Positions 7,559 through 17,174 of a DNA stretch of 64,000 bases are shown one piece after another. A model generated the notes under the pieces. That model had not been told where the DNA came from. It ran no database searches and saw only the letters and a list, made by a program, of their open reading frames with translations. The stretch's first letter is position 1; each line of letters begins with the position of its first letter. The DNA lies in contig NZ_LTAX01000001.1 in assembly GCF_001639745.1 (NCBI RefSeq), forward strand, positions 310,001 to 374,000, in the 5' to 3' direction. The stretch is from Marinomonas gallaica. Lineage in GTDB: Bacteria; Pseudomonadota; Gammaproteobacteria; Pseudomonadales; Marinomonadaceae. The translations under genes and the position numbers were made by a program.

Positions 7559-9376
7559 TTAACTTTTATGAAGGTAGAGGTATATCTCTTGCGCTTTATT
7601 TCCACCGATACCTTTGACTTTCGCGATATCTTCTTGTGATGCCGCTAACAGCTCTTGATAACCGCCAAATGCAGTAAGCAAGTCCTTACGTCGTTTCGGC
7701 CCAACGCCTGGAATATCTTCTAGTACAGAATGTCTGCGCTTTTTATCTCGACGACGACGATGGTTCTTTATCGCAAACCGATGCGCTTCGTCGCGAATAT
7801 GCTGAATCAGATGCAAAGCCGCCGAATCAGGAGGCAAAACCACTTCGTCTTCTTTTGAACCAATATACAAGGTTTCTAAACCCGGTTTACGCGTATCCCC
7901 TTTCGCCACCCCAAGCAAAAATATATCAACGAGACCAAGCTCAGCTAGAACCGCTTCTGCTTGTGACAGTTGGCCTTTACCACCATCAATTAGCAACACA
8001 TCAGGCGCATCAATTTCGCCGTCTTTGACTCGCTTATAACGCCGAGTTAAAGCTTGATGCATCGCGGCATAATCATCGCCTGCTTCAACCCCTTCTATAT
8101 TGAACGAACGGTAGCGTTTTTTATCCGGTCCATCAGGGCCAAAGACCACACAAGATGCGACTGTCGCTTCACCGCTGGAGTGAGAAATATCGAAACACTC
8201 CATATGCAAAGGCGGCTCTTTAAAACCGAGCACTTTCTGCAATGCTGTAATACGACTAAAATGGTTACGCTTGTCTGTTAAGCGCGCTTGAAGGCCCTGC
8301 TCTGCATTAAGTTTCGCTAAGTCAAGCCAGCGAGCACGCTGGCCTCGCACACTGTGCGTGACTTCTATTTTTTTGCCCGTGGTTTCAAGCAAGGCATTGG
8401 CGATGGTCTCTTCATCCTCAATGGGATGACTAAGAATCAAAGATTTTGGCAGCTCTTGAGCGCCACCGATATAAAGCTGCGCGATAAATGAAGACAACAG
8501 TTCGGACTCATTCAGCTCAATGGGCATTTTAGGGTAGTGGCTTTTGCTGCCAATTACCTTACCCTGCCTGACCATCATTACATGCACACAAAAACCGCCA
8601 GGCTGAATTAGCGCTGCAATAATATCTGCATCGCCAGTTTGGCCATAAACGTGCTGCTCTTCTTGCACATGCTTAAGTTGAATAATTTGATCACGCAATG
8701 CCGCCGCACGCTCAAACTCCATGTCCGCCGCGGCGTCAGTCATTTTATCAGTTAACTCAGAGGTTAACTCTTGGTTTTTACCCTGCAAGAACATATGAGC
8801 ATGATGAACATCTTCTGCGTATTCGGCATCACTGATAATCCCGACACAAGGCGCTGAGCAACGTTTGATTTGATACTGAAGGCAGGGGCGAGTTCGATTA
8901 CTGTAAACCGAGTCTTCGCATTGACGTACACGAAATACTTTCTGCATGGCAATCATGCTTTCGCGAACGGCGGTACCGCTCGGAAAAGGGCCGTACAATC
9001 GACCTTCTTTAGACTTACCACCACGACGGAATAGAATGGCCGGGTGATCGTGGTTTGAGATTAAAATGTACGGGTACGACTTATCATCACGCAACAAGAT
9101 ATTGTATGGCGGACGATGTTGCTTAATTAAGGTTTGCTCAAGGAGTAAGGCTTCAGTTTCACTTTTTGTAACCGCAATTTCTATGGTGTCGATACGACTG
9201 ACCAACGCCATGGTTTTGGTCGTTAAGCCTGTTGCTCGAAAATAACTAGCCACACGATTTTTGAGGTTTTTCGCTTTACCGACGTACAGCAATTCGCCTT
9301 CGCCATACATGCGGTATACACCTGGACGCGTTGTTAGATTTTGTACGAAATATTTTGGATCAAAGTCTTGCGACAC
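7559..9376 (-). CDS. uvrC: Excinuclease ABC subunit C
   Basis: A 605-residue UvrC, the dual-incision nuclease of nucleotide excision repair. In order: the GIY-YIG domain (residues ~14-95, with GVY and YVGKAKNLKNRV), cysteine-containing middle (CLQYQIKRCSAPC), the UVR motif that contacts UvrB (~200-235), the RNase H-like 5' nuclease (HMECFDISHSSGEATVAS) and paired helix-hairpin-helix motifs at the C-terminus (DIPGVGPKRRKDLLTAFGG). The start is GTG with AAAGGT upstream. It follows gacA/uvrY by 10 bases, so the two are probably co-transcribed as in E. coli and Pseudomonas. Confidence 0.97.
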   Translation of the reverse strand: MSQDFDPKYFVQNLTTRPGVYRMYGEGELLYVGKAKNLKNRVASYFRATGLTTKTMALVSRIDTIEIAVTKSETEALLLEQTLIKQHRPPYNILLRDDKSYPYILISNHDHPAILFRRGGKSKEGRLYGPFPSGTAVRESMIAMQKVFRVRQCEDSVYSNRTRPCLQYQIKRCSAPCVGIISDAEYAEDVHHAHMFLQGKNQELTSELTDKMTDAAADMEFERAAALRDQIIQLKHVQEEQHVYGQTGDADIIAALIQPGGFCVHVMMVRQGKVIGSKSHYPKMPIELNESELLSSFIAQLYIGGAQELPKSLILSHPIEDEETIANALLETTGKKIEVTHSVRGQRARWLDLAKLNAEQGLQARLTDKRNHFSRITALQKVLGFKEPPLHMECFDISHSSGEATVASCVVFGPDGPDKKRYRSFNIEGVEAGDDYAAMHQALTRRYKRVKDGEIDAPDVLLIDGGKGQLSQAEAVLAELGLVDIFLLGVAKGDTRKPGLETLYIGSKEDEVVLPPDSAALHLIQHIRDEAHRFAIKNHRRRRDKKRRHSVLEDIPGVGPKRRKDLLTAFGGYQELLAASQEDIAKVKGIGGNKAQEIYLYLHKS

Positions 9377-9386
9377 TCAATTACCT

Positions 9387-10028
9387 TTAAACTAGACCAA
9401 GCACATTGTAACGCATAGCAAGCCGCGCGAGTTCAACATCACTTTGGATTTCAAGCTTGGTGAAAATACGCTTACGAAAGGTACTGACCGTTTTGTCAGA
9501 TACATGAAGCCTATCCGCAATCTCTTTTGTTTTCACACAATCGACGATCATTTGTGCCACCTGAAGTTCACGCTCAGACAATTCACTAAACGGTGAATCA
9601 GACCCATTCTTGGTCGTTTTAGATAACGCTACTTTTTGGGCAACAACCCGTGAAAGGTATTGTTTGCCTTGAATAACCGTTTCAAGTGCTTCAACTAGTT
9701 CAGACTGATCTGAACCTTTTGCGACATAGCCACTTGCACCCGCTTCCATCATCTTTGCTGGATAAGGCGCATCATCTGTACCAGATAACGCAATGACTTT
9801 TGTATCAGGGTATAAGCGTTTAATCTCAAGCGTTGCGCCAAGACCGCCGATACCAGGCATATGCACGTCCATTAAAACAATGTCGATGCGTTCATTTCTC
9901 AGCACCTTAAGAGCGTCCTCACCACTGTGTACGGTTCCCCATACATTCACGCTCGGAATGTCTTCAATGACACGCTTTATCCCTTCACACACCATGGTGT
10001 GATCGTCGACAATCAGAACCTTACGCAT
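9387..10028 (-). CDS. gacA: GacA/UvrY-type response regulator
   Basis: A 213-residue two-component regulator: a receiver domain with Asp8/Asp9 and phospho-acceptor Asp54 (IVLMDVHMPGIGG), and a LuxR-type helix-turn-helix near residues 145-205 (LSERELQVAQMIVDCVKTKE). The frame opens 12 codons earlier, but ATG 10028 is preferred because GAGGT precedes it and the domain begins at once. In relatives it is phosphorylated by BarA/GacS and switches on small RNAs that titrate CsrA/RsmA. Those RNAs and the sensor are not in this window. It is upstream of uvrC, as in E. coli. Confidence 0.93.
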   Translation of the reverse strand: MRKVLIVDDHTMVCEGIKRVIEDIPSVNVWGTVHSGEDALKVLRNERIDIVLMDVHMPGIGGLGATLEIKRLYPDTKVIALSGTDDAPYPAKMMEAGASGYVAKGSDQSELVEALETVIQGKQYLSRVVAQKVALSKTTKNGSDSPFSELSERELQVAQMIVDCVKTKEIADRLHVSDKTVSTFRKRIFTKLEIQSDVELARLAMRYNVLGLV

Positions 10029-10245
10029 CTCTACCTCATATAAAGCACGAAACCCTGTATACAATGTTATCGTTTACGAAACTTTTCGAAAAGAAGTAAT
10101 GTCTTACTCAACGTAGTTATTTGTAAGGTAAAACGTCAGTTTTCACCATACTTTTTGTCAATATAACTTAAAGCAAACCCTTATATGTATGTTTTTGTTA
10201 AAGAAATACCTTTGAGTTCACTTAATCACATATTTGCATAAGCTT

Positions 10246-11052
10246 CTAGTTAGGCAACTGACCCCTGTAACCCAATGCCTTAAGCGCCTCTTGCGCTCGC
10301 TCACGGTACAAAACGCGAATCTTTGTGCCTTTGGTCTTGTACAAGTAGTACAAGTGCGGGGCTATATCACTTTCTGTTAGATTTAACTGTTTAGATAAGT
10401 CATTTAACAGGTCGTCAAGTACAGGAGCCGACTTGTCTTCTATCATGACTGGTTTCGGTATCACCAACTTCTCGCCATTGATCACTTTATCGACTAAGCG
10501 CGTGTAATGCTTTTCGAATATGGGCCTAGTCGTGCGCTCATCTTCGGTGCTTAAATAGTGCCAGCCCGTCTCCGAGCCAGCAAAATAAACAGCGGCATGC
10601 GACCAGCGGTTTTCTTGGGGATTATGACGGCAACCACACGCTTCCATATACGCTTGGCGTGGCTCTGGTAAGCCGTACGCTTTGTAAGCAGTTTGAATAA
10701 CCGATAAAAACTCTGAAATAGTAGGTGGCCATGCAAAACGCTCTTTGGTGCGCTCGACAGCGTACGCCAAAAGCGGCTCTTGGAAGCCTTTCAAGGCAAT
10801 CGCCCATTCACGTTTAGCCAGTTTAACTTCTTCAGTTGTCGAATACGCCGAGGCAAATTTATGCGTGTAAATCGCTTTGAAGCGAGCAAATAACATGTTC
10901 ACCAGTACACGAGTTCGCTGCTCAGCTTCTGGAGAAGCTTGGCTCTGCTCTCGCTCGGTGTTACCAGTCTGTGTCGTGTATGTTTGTGAGGGCGCTGCTA
11001 ACTTGCTCTCGATTGGACTTAGAATTTGCTGTATAGGTTGCGGTTCCTTCAT
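10246..11052 (-). CDS. dopE: Lambda P-like protein, putative replicative helicase loader (DopE-like)
   Basis: A 268-residue protein whose middle (residues ~48-125: RVLVNMLFARF, LAKREWAIALKGF, WPPTISEFLSVI) has the layout of phage lambda replication protein P, which carries DnaB helicase to the origin. The N-terminal ~45 residues are Gln/Ser-rich and probably disordered; the C-terminus is helical and basic. It overlaps the preceding gene by 92 bases in another frame. The pair fits the published idea of domesticated lambda O/P genes, dopC and dopE, as helicase loaders in bacteria without dnaC or dciA. I recall that work but cannot check it here. No clear ribosome-binding site precedes the ATG, so translational coupling is likely. 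Confidence 0.72.
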   Translation of the reverse strand: MKEPQPIQQILSPIESKLAAPSQTYTTQTGNTEREQSQASPEAEQRTRVLVNMLFARFKAIYTHKFASAYSTTEEVKLAKREWAIALKGFQEPLLAYAVERTKERFAWPPTISEFLSVIQTAYKAYGLPEPRQAYMEACGCRHNPQENRWSHAAVYFAGSETGWHYLSTEDERTTRPIFEKHYTRLVDKVINGEKLVIPKPVMIEDKSAPVLDDLLNDLSKQLNLTESDIAPHLYYLYKTKGTKIRVLYRERAQEALKALGYRGQLPN

Positions 11053-11806
11053 AGGACTGACGATCCGATTGTTTGTATTGCCATTGACGTTTCACGTATT
11101 TAAAGAATTCGCTATTCCAAGTACGAACATTTTTACGCTGCTCTTTAATTCTTAGCAAAAATTCAGCTAACAGAGACTCTGCAAATTCTCGCTCTATACC
11201 CGCCTGCTGAATTTGCTCAAATGTCGCCTCTTCGGGTAACCATTGATCAGGCTGACGCGTGCGTTCTTTTGCCTCAAGATACAAATCAAAGTCAGTTAGA
11301 CCTCGTCGATCTTTTCCCGAGGCAGGCATTGGCATTGCTGATTCAGTATGTTGCGGTTTAGAGCGTTGAGTAAATTGCGGCTGTGGTGTTGCGCCTTGAT
11401 TATAGGCTTCTGTTTGCAAGCGAGACAATTTGCTCATCGCATCTTCTTTTGGCTCAGCGGGCTTCTGAGTAACAGGCGCAGCAGCCTGCTGCTTTGTAGC
11501 CGGAGCATCTGTGTGCGCTTGTTGCTCACCAGACTCTAATAGTATTTCTACGCCGGAGTCTGAGCGACGGAACTGTAAAACCTGCGCCATTTGAAGACTG
11601 CTCAGTAAGCGCACCACATACGGGGCGGTCCAAAAAGGCAGCATTTCGACTAATTCTCTATGAGAAATTTTCATCTGACGTGTATTAAGGTAATGCGATC
11701 GCTGCTGCAAATAGGTCAGCAATACACTTTCCTCTAGACCAAGCTCACAAGCTAGGTTAAACGAGACGGGTAACAAAAAATCAGGGGCAGCCATAAACAC
11801 GACCAT
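10961..11806 (-). CDS. dopC: Lambda O/DnaT-like replication protein (DopC-like)
   Basis: A 281-residue protein with an N-terminal winged-helix-like region (residues ~5-85), a Gln/Ala/Pro-rich linker (~88-160) and a C-terminal DnaT-like single-strand-binding segment (FEQIQQAGIEREFAESLLAEF, then a WNSEFFKYVKRQW motif near 230-245). This is the organisation expected of a lambda O-derived partner of the lambda P-like protein encoded next. ATG 11806 is used, but the ATG four codons later is also possible; neither has a strong ribosome-binding site. It is divergent from hpf with 235 bases between, and nothing else of phage origin lies nearby. Confidence 0.72.
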   Translation of the reverse strand: MVVFMAAPDFLLPVSFNLACELGLEESVLLTYLQQRSHYLNTRQMKISHRELVEMLPFWTAPYVVRLLSSLQMAQVLQFRRSDSGVEILLESGEQQAHTDAPATKQQAAAPVTQKPAEPKEDAMSKLSRLQTEAYNQGATPQPQFTQRSKPQHTESAMPMPASGKDRRGLTDFDLYLEAKERTRQPDQWLPEEATFEQIQQAGIEREFAESLLAEFLLRIKEQRKNVRTWNSEFFKYVKRQWQYKQSDRQSYEGTATYTANSKSNREQVSSALTNIHDTDW

Positions 11807-11941
11807 TTCGTTCGGGATTATTCAGTTTACCAAACAGCAAAGCTTTTAGCACGATAACTCGCTTTTCTCTTACGAAGCAAGCATAAAAAATATGTGTTTC
11901 AGAAAATTGTGACAGCAACATTTCTTTACCGTTAAAGAGTG

Positions 11942-11970
11942 TTGACAGGGAAATTTTGGACTCCTATGCT
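11942..11970 (+). promoter_or_regulatory. Sigma-70 promoter of hpf
   Basis: A perfect -35 TTGACA, a 17-base spacer and a -10 TATGCT lie about 72 bases upstream of the hpf start codon. The leader between them contains a possible GTTGGA/TCCAAC stem. Confidence 0.8.
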
Positions 11971-12041
11971 GAAACTGTGCCGCGGAGTTGGACACCTTCC
12001 ATTCTCCAACATTCGGCCGACTTTACTGAGGAGAAAGTTGC

Positions 12042-12359
12042 ATGTATACAATAAATATTACTGGTCACCACGTCGACATCACTCCAGCAATCAAAGATCA
12101 CATCAATGAAAAAATGAACAAAATCGCCAAATTGAGTGATCAAATAACATCCGTCAACGTGACGCTTGTACAAGACAGTAAAGAACAGAAAGCAGAAGCA
12201 CGAATACATTTACCCGGCAAAGAGCTATTCGCCACCGCGTCTTCTGAAGATCGCTTATTTTTCGCTATTGATAATATGATCGATAAATTAGCTCGCCAAG
12301 TGGATAAACATAAAACCAAACAAGCTTCTGGCACTCATAAAGCCGCCGTAGCTTCATAG
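12042..12359 (+). CDS. hpf: Ribosome hibernation-promoting factor, short form
   Basis: A 105-residue protein of the HPF/YfiA (ribosomal S30AE) family: the N-terminal MYTINITGHHVDITPAI strand-helix, the NVTL...EARIHLPGKELFA strands and the DNMIDKLARQVDKHK helix. Short forms bind the 30S decoding centre of idle ribosomes and promote 100S dimers in stationary phase. The ATG follows GAGGAGAAAG. It lacks the long C-terminal dimerisation domain. Here it stands alone between its own promoter and a terminator and is not next to rpoN as it is in Pseudomonas. Confidence 0.93.
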   Translation: MYTINITGHHVDITPAIKDHINEKMNKIAKLSDQITSVNVTLVQDSKEQKAEARIHLPGKELFATASSEDRLFFAIDNMIDKLARQVDKHKTKQASGTHKAAVAS

Positions 12360-12383
12360 AATCTAACGATTTCCCGACTCTCG

Positions 12384-12409
12384 ACGCCCGCTTATCCAGC
12401 GGGCGTTTG
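12384..12409 (+). terminator. Terminator after hpf
   Basis: A perfect 9-bp stem ACGCCCGCT/AGCGGGCGT with loop TATCC lies 25 bases past the stop codon, followed by TTGCG, so the T tail is short. Confidence 0.75.
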
Positions 12410-12438
12410 CGTTTCTAATTAGATACGCACAATAAATA

Positions 12439-12467
12439 TTGAACTTTGGAACTTCTGCCCGCATAGT
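12439..12467 (+). promoter_or_regulatory. Candidate promoter of the yccA-like gene
   Basis: TTGAAC, 17 bases, CATAGT lies about 43 bases upstream of the start codon. The hexamers each match consensus only partly, so this is a candidate. Confidence 0.4.
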
Positions 12468-12509
12468 CTGTCTTATATTGAAGGTTAATTTAACTAGGAG
12501 AGCACTATC

Positions 12510-13169
12510 ATGCGTTACACTGATGCCCTTTCGACGACTCATACGTCACAGGCGGCCAATAAGACGCTGCGCAACACGTATGGATTACTATCACTAACCT
12601 TGCTTTTCAGTGCGTTTACCGCTGGTGTTAGCGTGGTTATGAATTTACCGCCTATGGGCTTAATTATTACTTTGGTCGGTTTCTACGGTTTACTATTTTT
12701 GACGCACAAATGTAAAAATAGCGCCGCTGGCATTTTATGCGTCTTCGCACTGACTGGCTTTATGGGACTAACACTAGGCCCTATTCTTAACATGTATCTA
12801 AACATGGCCAACGGTGGGACACTGATCATGAGTGCCTTAGCAATGACAGGACTCTCTTTTATGGGTCTTTCTGCCTACGCGCTTATATCTAAAAAAGATT
12901 TCAGTTTCCTTAATGGCTTCATCACCATAGGCTTCTTTGCATTGCTGTTTGCCATGATTGCTGGCTTCTTTATTCAACTTCCAGCGCTTCAGATCTTTAT
13001 TTCTGTTGGCTTCACACTGTTCTCTGCAGCCATTATCTTACTGCAAACCAGTGAGATCGTACGTGGTGGAGAAACTAACTACATTATGGCTACAGTGAAC
13101 CTATATGTTTCTTTGTACAACATGTTCCTAAGCCTATTGTCTCTATTCGGTATGGCAAGCGACGACTAA
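12510..13169 (+). CDS. yccA: Bax inhibitor-1/YccA family membrane protein
   Basis: A 219-residue inner-membrane protein with seven hydrophobic segments from residue ~24 to ~215, the length and topology of YccA and other BI-1 proteins. E. coli YccA is a substrate and modulator of the FtsH protease and protects SecY from it; other BI-1 proteins leak Ca2+ or protons. The ATG follows ACTAGGAGAGC. A strong terminator separates it from tusD. The position just before tusDCB(E) is the same as in Pseudomonas. Confidence 0.92.
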   Translation: MRYTDALSTTHTSQAANKTLRNTYGLLSLTLLFSAFTAGVSVVMNLPPMGLIITLVGFYGLLFLTHKCKNSAAGILCVFALTGFMGLTLGPILNMYLNMANGGTLIMSALAMTGLSFMGLSAYALISKKDFSFLNGFITIGFFALLFAMIAGFFIQLPALQIFISVGFTLFSAAIILLQTSEIVRGGETNYIMATVNLYVSLYNMFLSLLSLFGMASDD

Positions 13170-13186
13170 TCGCGCCATAGGATATT

Positions 13187-13213
13187 AAAAGGCCGCAGAC
13201 TGCGGCCTTTTTT
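13187..13213 (+). terminator. Terminator between yccA and tusD
   Basis: AAAA, then a 7-bp GGCCGCA/TGCGGCC stem with loop GAC, then a T run. It begins 18 bases after the yccA stop codon. Confidence 0.9.
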
Positions 13214-13248
13214 ATGTGTAAAATTTGCTTTATTTAAGAAGCAACTCT

Positions 13249-13641
13249 ATGAATTACTCTCTTTTCATAACGGGCAGCCCTACAAGCAGTAAAGCCTGCC
13301 ATACGGCACTAGACTTTGCTGAAGCAGTCGTCCAAGACAGCAGACATACATTGTCAGGTGTCTTTTTTTACGAAGAAGCCGTTAACATAGCGAATGCGCT
13401 GGCCATGCCACCACGCGATGAGTGCAACATTCGTGATGAGTGGGTGCAGTTCGCTCAGCAACACAGCATCCCTTTATATGTGTGTATCGCAGCAGCATTA
13501 CGTCGTGGCGAACTCAATGAAGCAGAAGCTAAGCGTCATGAAGTCGATCAACACAATCTTGCCAGTGGCTTCCTGTTAGAGGGGCTCGGCAGTTTATTAA
13601 GTTTGACGCTTGAGTCTGATCGCACCATGAGGTTCAAGTAA
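13249..13641 (+). CDS. tusD: Sulfurtransferase TusD
   Basis: A 130-residue DsrE-family protein. TusD takes persulfide sulfur from TusA (fed by IscS), holding it on a cysteine within the TusBCD complex, for 2-thiolation of tRNA wobble uridine. The expected active cysteine is in the LYVCIAAALRRG segment. The start is taken at the ATG followed by NYSLFITGSP, where family members begin; the frame is open a little further upstream without a start context. The gene is followed after one base by tusC, and tusB and tusE follow. Confidence 0.93.
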   Translation: MNYSLFITGSPTSSKACHTALDFAEAVVQDSRHTLSGVFFYEEAVNIANALAMPPRDECNIRDEWVQFAQQHSIPLYVCIAAALRRGELNEAEAKRHEVDQHNLASGFLLEGLGSLLSLTLESDRTMRFK

Positions 13642-13642
13642 T

Positions 13643-13987
13643 ATGTCTACTCTCATCTATCTGTCAAGCTCCCCTTATAGCAGCAATTCCATTAAAGAAG
13701 CTCTGGATCTGGCACTAGTCTTTGGCACCTTTGAGCAATCAATCAGCATTGCCATAACGGGTGACGCCTTAGCATTATTAATTGCCTCTCAAACACCAAC
13801 AGTCCGACAAGGAAAGCATTTATTCAAACTGCTTGATGGACTAGAGTTTTACGATATTGAGAATATTTATGTAAAACAGGAGGAGATTGCTAAGCTCGCT
13901 ATTGAAACATGGCCTGGTGTATCCCCTTTAGCACAAGAAAGCTGGCTCGACATGCTCGATCAACATTCAGACATCTACCACTTTTAA
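13643..13987 (+). CDS. tusC: Sulfurtransferase TusC
   Basis: A 114-residue DsrF-like subunit of the TusBCD relay, a structural partner without the relay cysteine at the usual place (none is in the sequence). The opening STLIYLSSSPYSSNSIKEALDLAL is typical of the family. It starts one base after tusD and ends nine bases before tusB, so the four genes form one operon. Confidence 0.9.
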   Translation: MSTLIYLSSSPYSSNSIKEALDLALVFGTFEQSISIAITGDALALLIASQTPTVRQGKHLFKLLDGLEFYDIENIYVKQEEIAKLAIETWPGVSPLAQESWLDMLDQHSDIYHF

Positions 13988-13996
13988 GGGGCATCC

Positions 13997-14281
13997 ATGA
14001 AGCTGTATCAAATAAATAAAAGTATGTACCCACAAAGCGTCGAACAAGACTGGCAATTAAGTTTGATGTCTGGCGATGCGGTATTATTAATGGAAGTGGG
14101 TGTACTCCGAGGCCTAACCCAGCAATCAATGCTCACTCAACTGATCGAAAAAGGCGTTACTCTCTACTTTAGAGAGCACGATTTAACCGCCAACGGTCTA
14201 TCCGTACCTTTTGGTGAGGCCATTTCTGATCCGCAGTGGGTCGATTTGACCACGCAATATGACAAAATTGTTTCTTGGTGA
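13997..14281 (+). CDS. tusB: Sulfurtransferase TusB
   Basis: A 94-residue DsrH-family protein, the smallest TusBCD subunit. It shows the GDAVLLMEVGV strand and the C-terminal WVDLTTQYDKIVSW helix and end. The ATG follows AAGGGGCATCC. It lies between tusC and tusE. Confidence 0.88.
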   Translation: MKLYQINKSMYPQSVEQDWQLSLMSGDAVLLMEVGVLRGLTQQSMLTQLIEKGVTLYFREHDLTANGLSVPFGEAISDPQWVDLTTQYDKIVSW

Positions 14282-14284
14282 TTT

Positions 14285-14605
14285 ATGACATTATCAGCTA
14301 AGCAGTTCGATGAAGAAGGCTACCTGCTCAATCTCAGTGATTGGAGCGAAGCCCTAGCAGAAGAAATAGCCACACAAGAAGGTCTTGTACTCACAGCAGA
14401 GCATTGGGCGGTTTTAACAGTGTTGCGCAATTTCTATCAACAGTTTGAAGTATCACCCGCCATGCGCCCTTTTGTAAAAGCCGTCGCAAAAGAATTGGGA
14501 GCAGAAAAAGGGAAAAGCATCTATCTCATGAAGCTTTTCCCTGGCAGTCCTCCTAAGCTAGCTGCCAAAATTGCGGGATTGCCTAAACCGGCAAATTGCC
14601 TTTAG
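14285..14605 (+). CDS. tusE: Sulfurtransferase TusE (DsrC-like)
   Basis: A 106-residue DsrC/TusE protein. It accepts sulfur from TusBCD on the penultimate cysteine, here in the conserved C-terminal PKPANCL, and hands it to MnmA on the tRNA. The FDEEGYLLNLSDWSEALAEEIA opening and LTAEHWAVL...LRNFYQQFEVSP core are standard. It starts three bases after tusB. The partner mnmA is also in this window at 29 kb. Confidence 0.94.
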   Translation: MTLSAKQFDEEGYLLNLSDWSEALAEEIATQEGLVLTAEHWAVLTVLRNFYQQFEVSPAMRPFVKAVAKELGAEKGKSIYLMKLFPGSPPKLAAKIAGLPKPANCL

Positions 14606-14607
14606 AA

Positions 14608-14630
14608 AAGGCAGCGAATGCTGCCTTTCT
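14608..14630. terminator. Bidirectional terminator between tusE and cobA
   Basis: An 8-bp stem AAGGCAGC/GCTGCCTT with loop GAAT, flanked by T residues on one side and A residues on the other, lies between the two convergent genes. Confidence 0.8.
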
Positions 14631-14645
14631 TCTCTCAAAGATTGG

Positions 14646-15386
14646 TTACTTTCCAAACCATGATAGCTTGTCTTGTAATGCGACAACTTCGCCAATGATC
14701 AGCAAAGCGGGTGACTTCACTTCATTGTCTAAGGCCATTTGATGCACATCTTTCATTGTTGAAGTGAACACTCGCTGCTCTATTGACGTGCCTTTTTCGA
14801 CAATGGCCACTGGCATAGAGGGACGCATACCAAAACGAATCAATGACTGACTGATGGATTCTAGCCCAGTCAAGCCCATGTAAATAACCAACGTTTGTGA
14901 TGGGTGTACCAGCTCATCCCAAGGTAAATCCGTGGTGCCATCTTTAAGATGCCCGGTTAGAAATCGAACCGATTGAGCATAGTCTCGATGTGTAAGTGGA
15001 ATACCAGCATACGCGGCACAACCGGCTGCTGCCGTCACCCCTGGGACGACTTCAAATGACACCCCTTCGCAGACTAACTCTTCTAGTTCTTCGCCTCCAC
15101 GACCAAAGATAAATGGATCGCCGCCTTTTAGACGAACAACGACTTTACCCTCTTTCGCTTTACTCGCCAGCAACTGATTAATTTGATCCTGCGGCAAGCT
15201 GTGCAATGACTTCGCTTTACCGACATAAAGCTTTTCTGCTTTGTCAGGGATCATTGCAATGATTTGTTCACCGACCAATCGATCATAAAGCACGACATCT
15301 GCAGCTAAAAGTAAACGATGCGCTTTCATCGTTAGCAAGTCAGGGTCACCTGGACCTGCTCCGACCAAATATACTTTACCCGTCAT
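14646..15386 (-). CDS. cobA: Uroporphyrinogen-III C-methyltransferase (SUMT)
   Basis: A 246-residue stand-alone SUMT. It uses two S-adenosylmethionines to turn uroporphyrinogen III into precorrin-2, the branch point to siroheme and cobalamin. The SAM-binding opening [18 protein letters not shown] and the [13 protein letters not shown] and [14 protein letters not shown] motifs are complete. There is no CysG-type dehydrogenase/chelatase domain, so siroheme synthesis needs another gene outside the window. It is downstream of serS, separated from it by a terminator. Confidence 0.95.
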   Translation of the reverse strand: MTGKVYLVGAGPGDPDLLTMKAHRLLLAADVVLYDRLVGEQIIAMIPDKAEKLYVGKAKSLHSLPQDQINQLLASKAKEGKVVVRLKGGDPFIFGRGGEELEELVCEGVSFEVVPGVTAAAGCAAYAGIPLTHRDYAQSVRFLTGHLKDGTTDLPWDELVHPSQTLVIYMGLTGLESISQSLIRFGMRPSMPVAIVEKGTSIEQRVFTSTMKDVHQMALDNEVKSPALLIIGEVVALQDKLSWFGK

Positions 15387-15406
15387 AATTTTTCTTTCTC
15401 AAACAG

Positions 15407-15430
15407 AAAAGCCCCACACCGGGGGCTTTT
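15407..15430 (-). terminator. Terminator after serS
   Basis: A 9-bp stem AAAAGCCCC/GGGGCTTTT lies between the serS stop and the cobA start, so cobA may rely on its own promoter or on read-through. Confidence 0.75.
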
Positions 15431-15451
15431 AAAATATTGTTGCAAACCCGA

Positions 15452-16762
<1,311 letters not shown>

Positions 16763-16802
16763 TTATATAGTTGAATATTGAAATAACTGTTGTAGATTGG
16801 TC

Positions 16803-17174
16803 TTAAACAAAGCGCGCAAGGCCTACGCCTGCGGCTAATGCCAATATACCTAACAAACAGCTTAATGATAAATAGCTTAAGGCACTTAGCCAAGCCTGCT
16901 GATTCACCAGAGAGACAATTTCTAATGAAAAAGTCGAGAAGGTAGTAAAAGCCCCCAAAAAGCCGACCATAATAAAGGGCCTTAGTGACTCTACGCTCGG
17001 AATACGCTCACTGATGATCACAAATGCGACTCCCATGAGAAAACTCCCTAGTACATTGATCGACAATGTTGCCATAGGAAATGGTGCCTGCCAAAAACCA
17101 TTGACCCATTTAGCTAAGGCATAACGTGACACAGCGCCTAACGCACCACCTAAAGCAACCATCAGATAAAGCAC
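16803..17174 (-). CDS. crcB: Fluoride ion channel CrcB/Fluc
   Basis: A 123-residue membrane protein with four helices, which exports fluoride as an antiparallel dimer. Family motifs GGALGAVSRYAL, NVLGSFLMG and GFLGAFTTFSTFS (the last with the phenylalanine ladder and central Na+ site) are intact. The GTG start overlaps the rarA TAG stop (TAGTG), so it is translationally coupled to rarA. No fluoride riboswitch is seen upstream, which fits its position inside an operon. Confidence 0.94.
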   Translation of the reverse strand: MLYLMVALGGALGAVSRYALAKWVNGFWQAPFPMATLSINVLGSFLMGVAFVIISERIPSVESLRPFIMVGFLGAFTTFSTFSLEIVSLVNQQAWLSALSYLSLSCLLGILALAAGVGLARFV

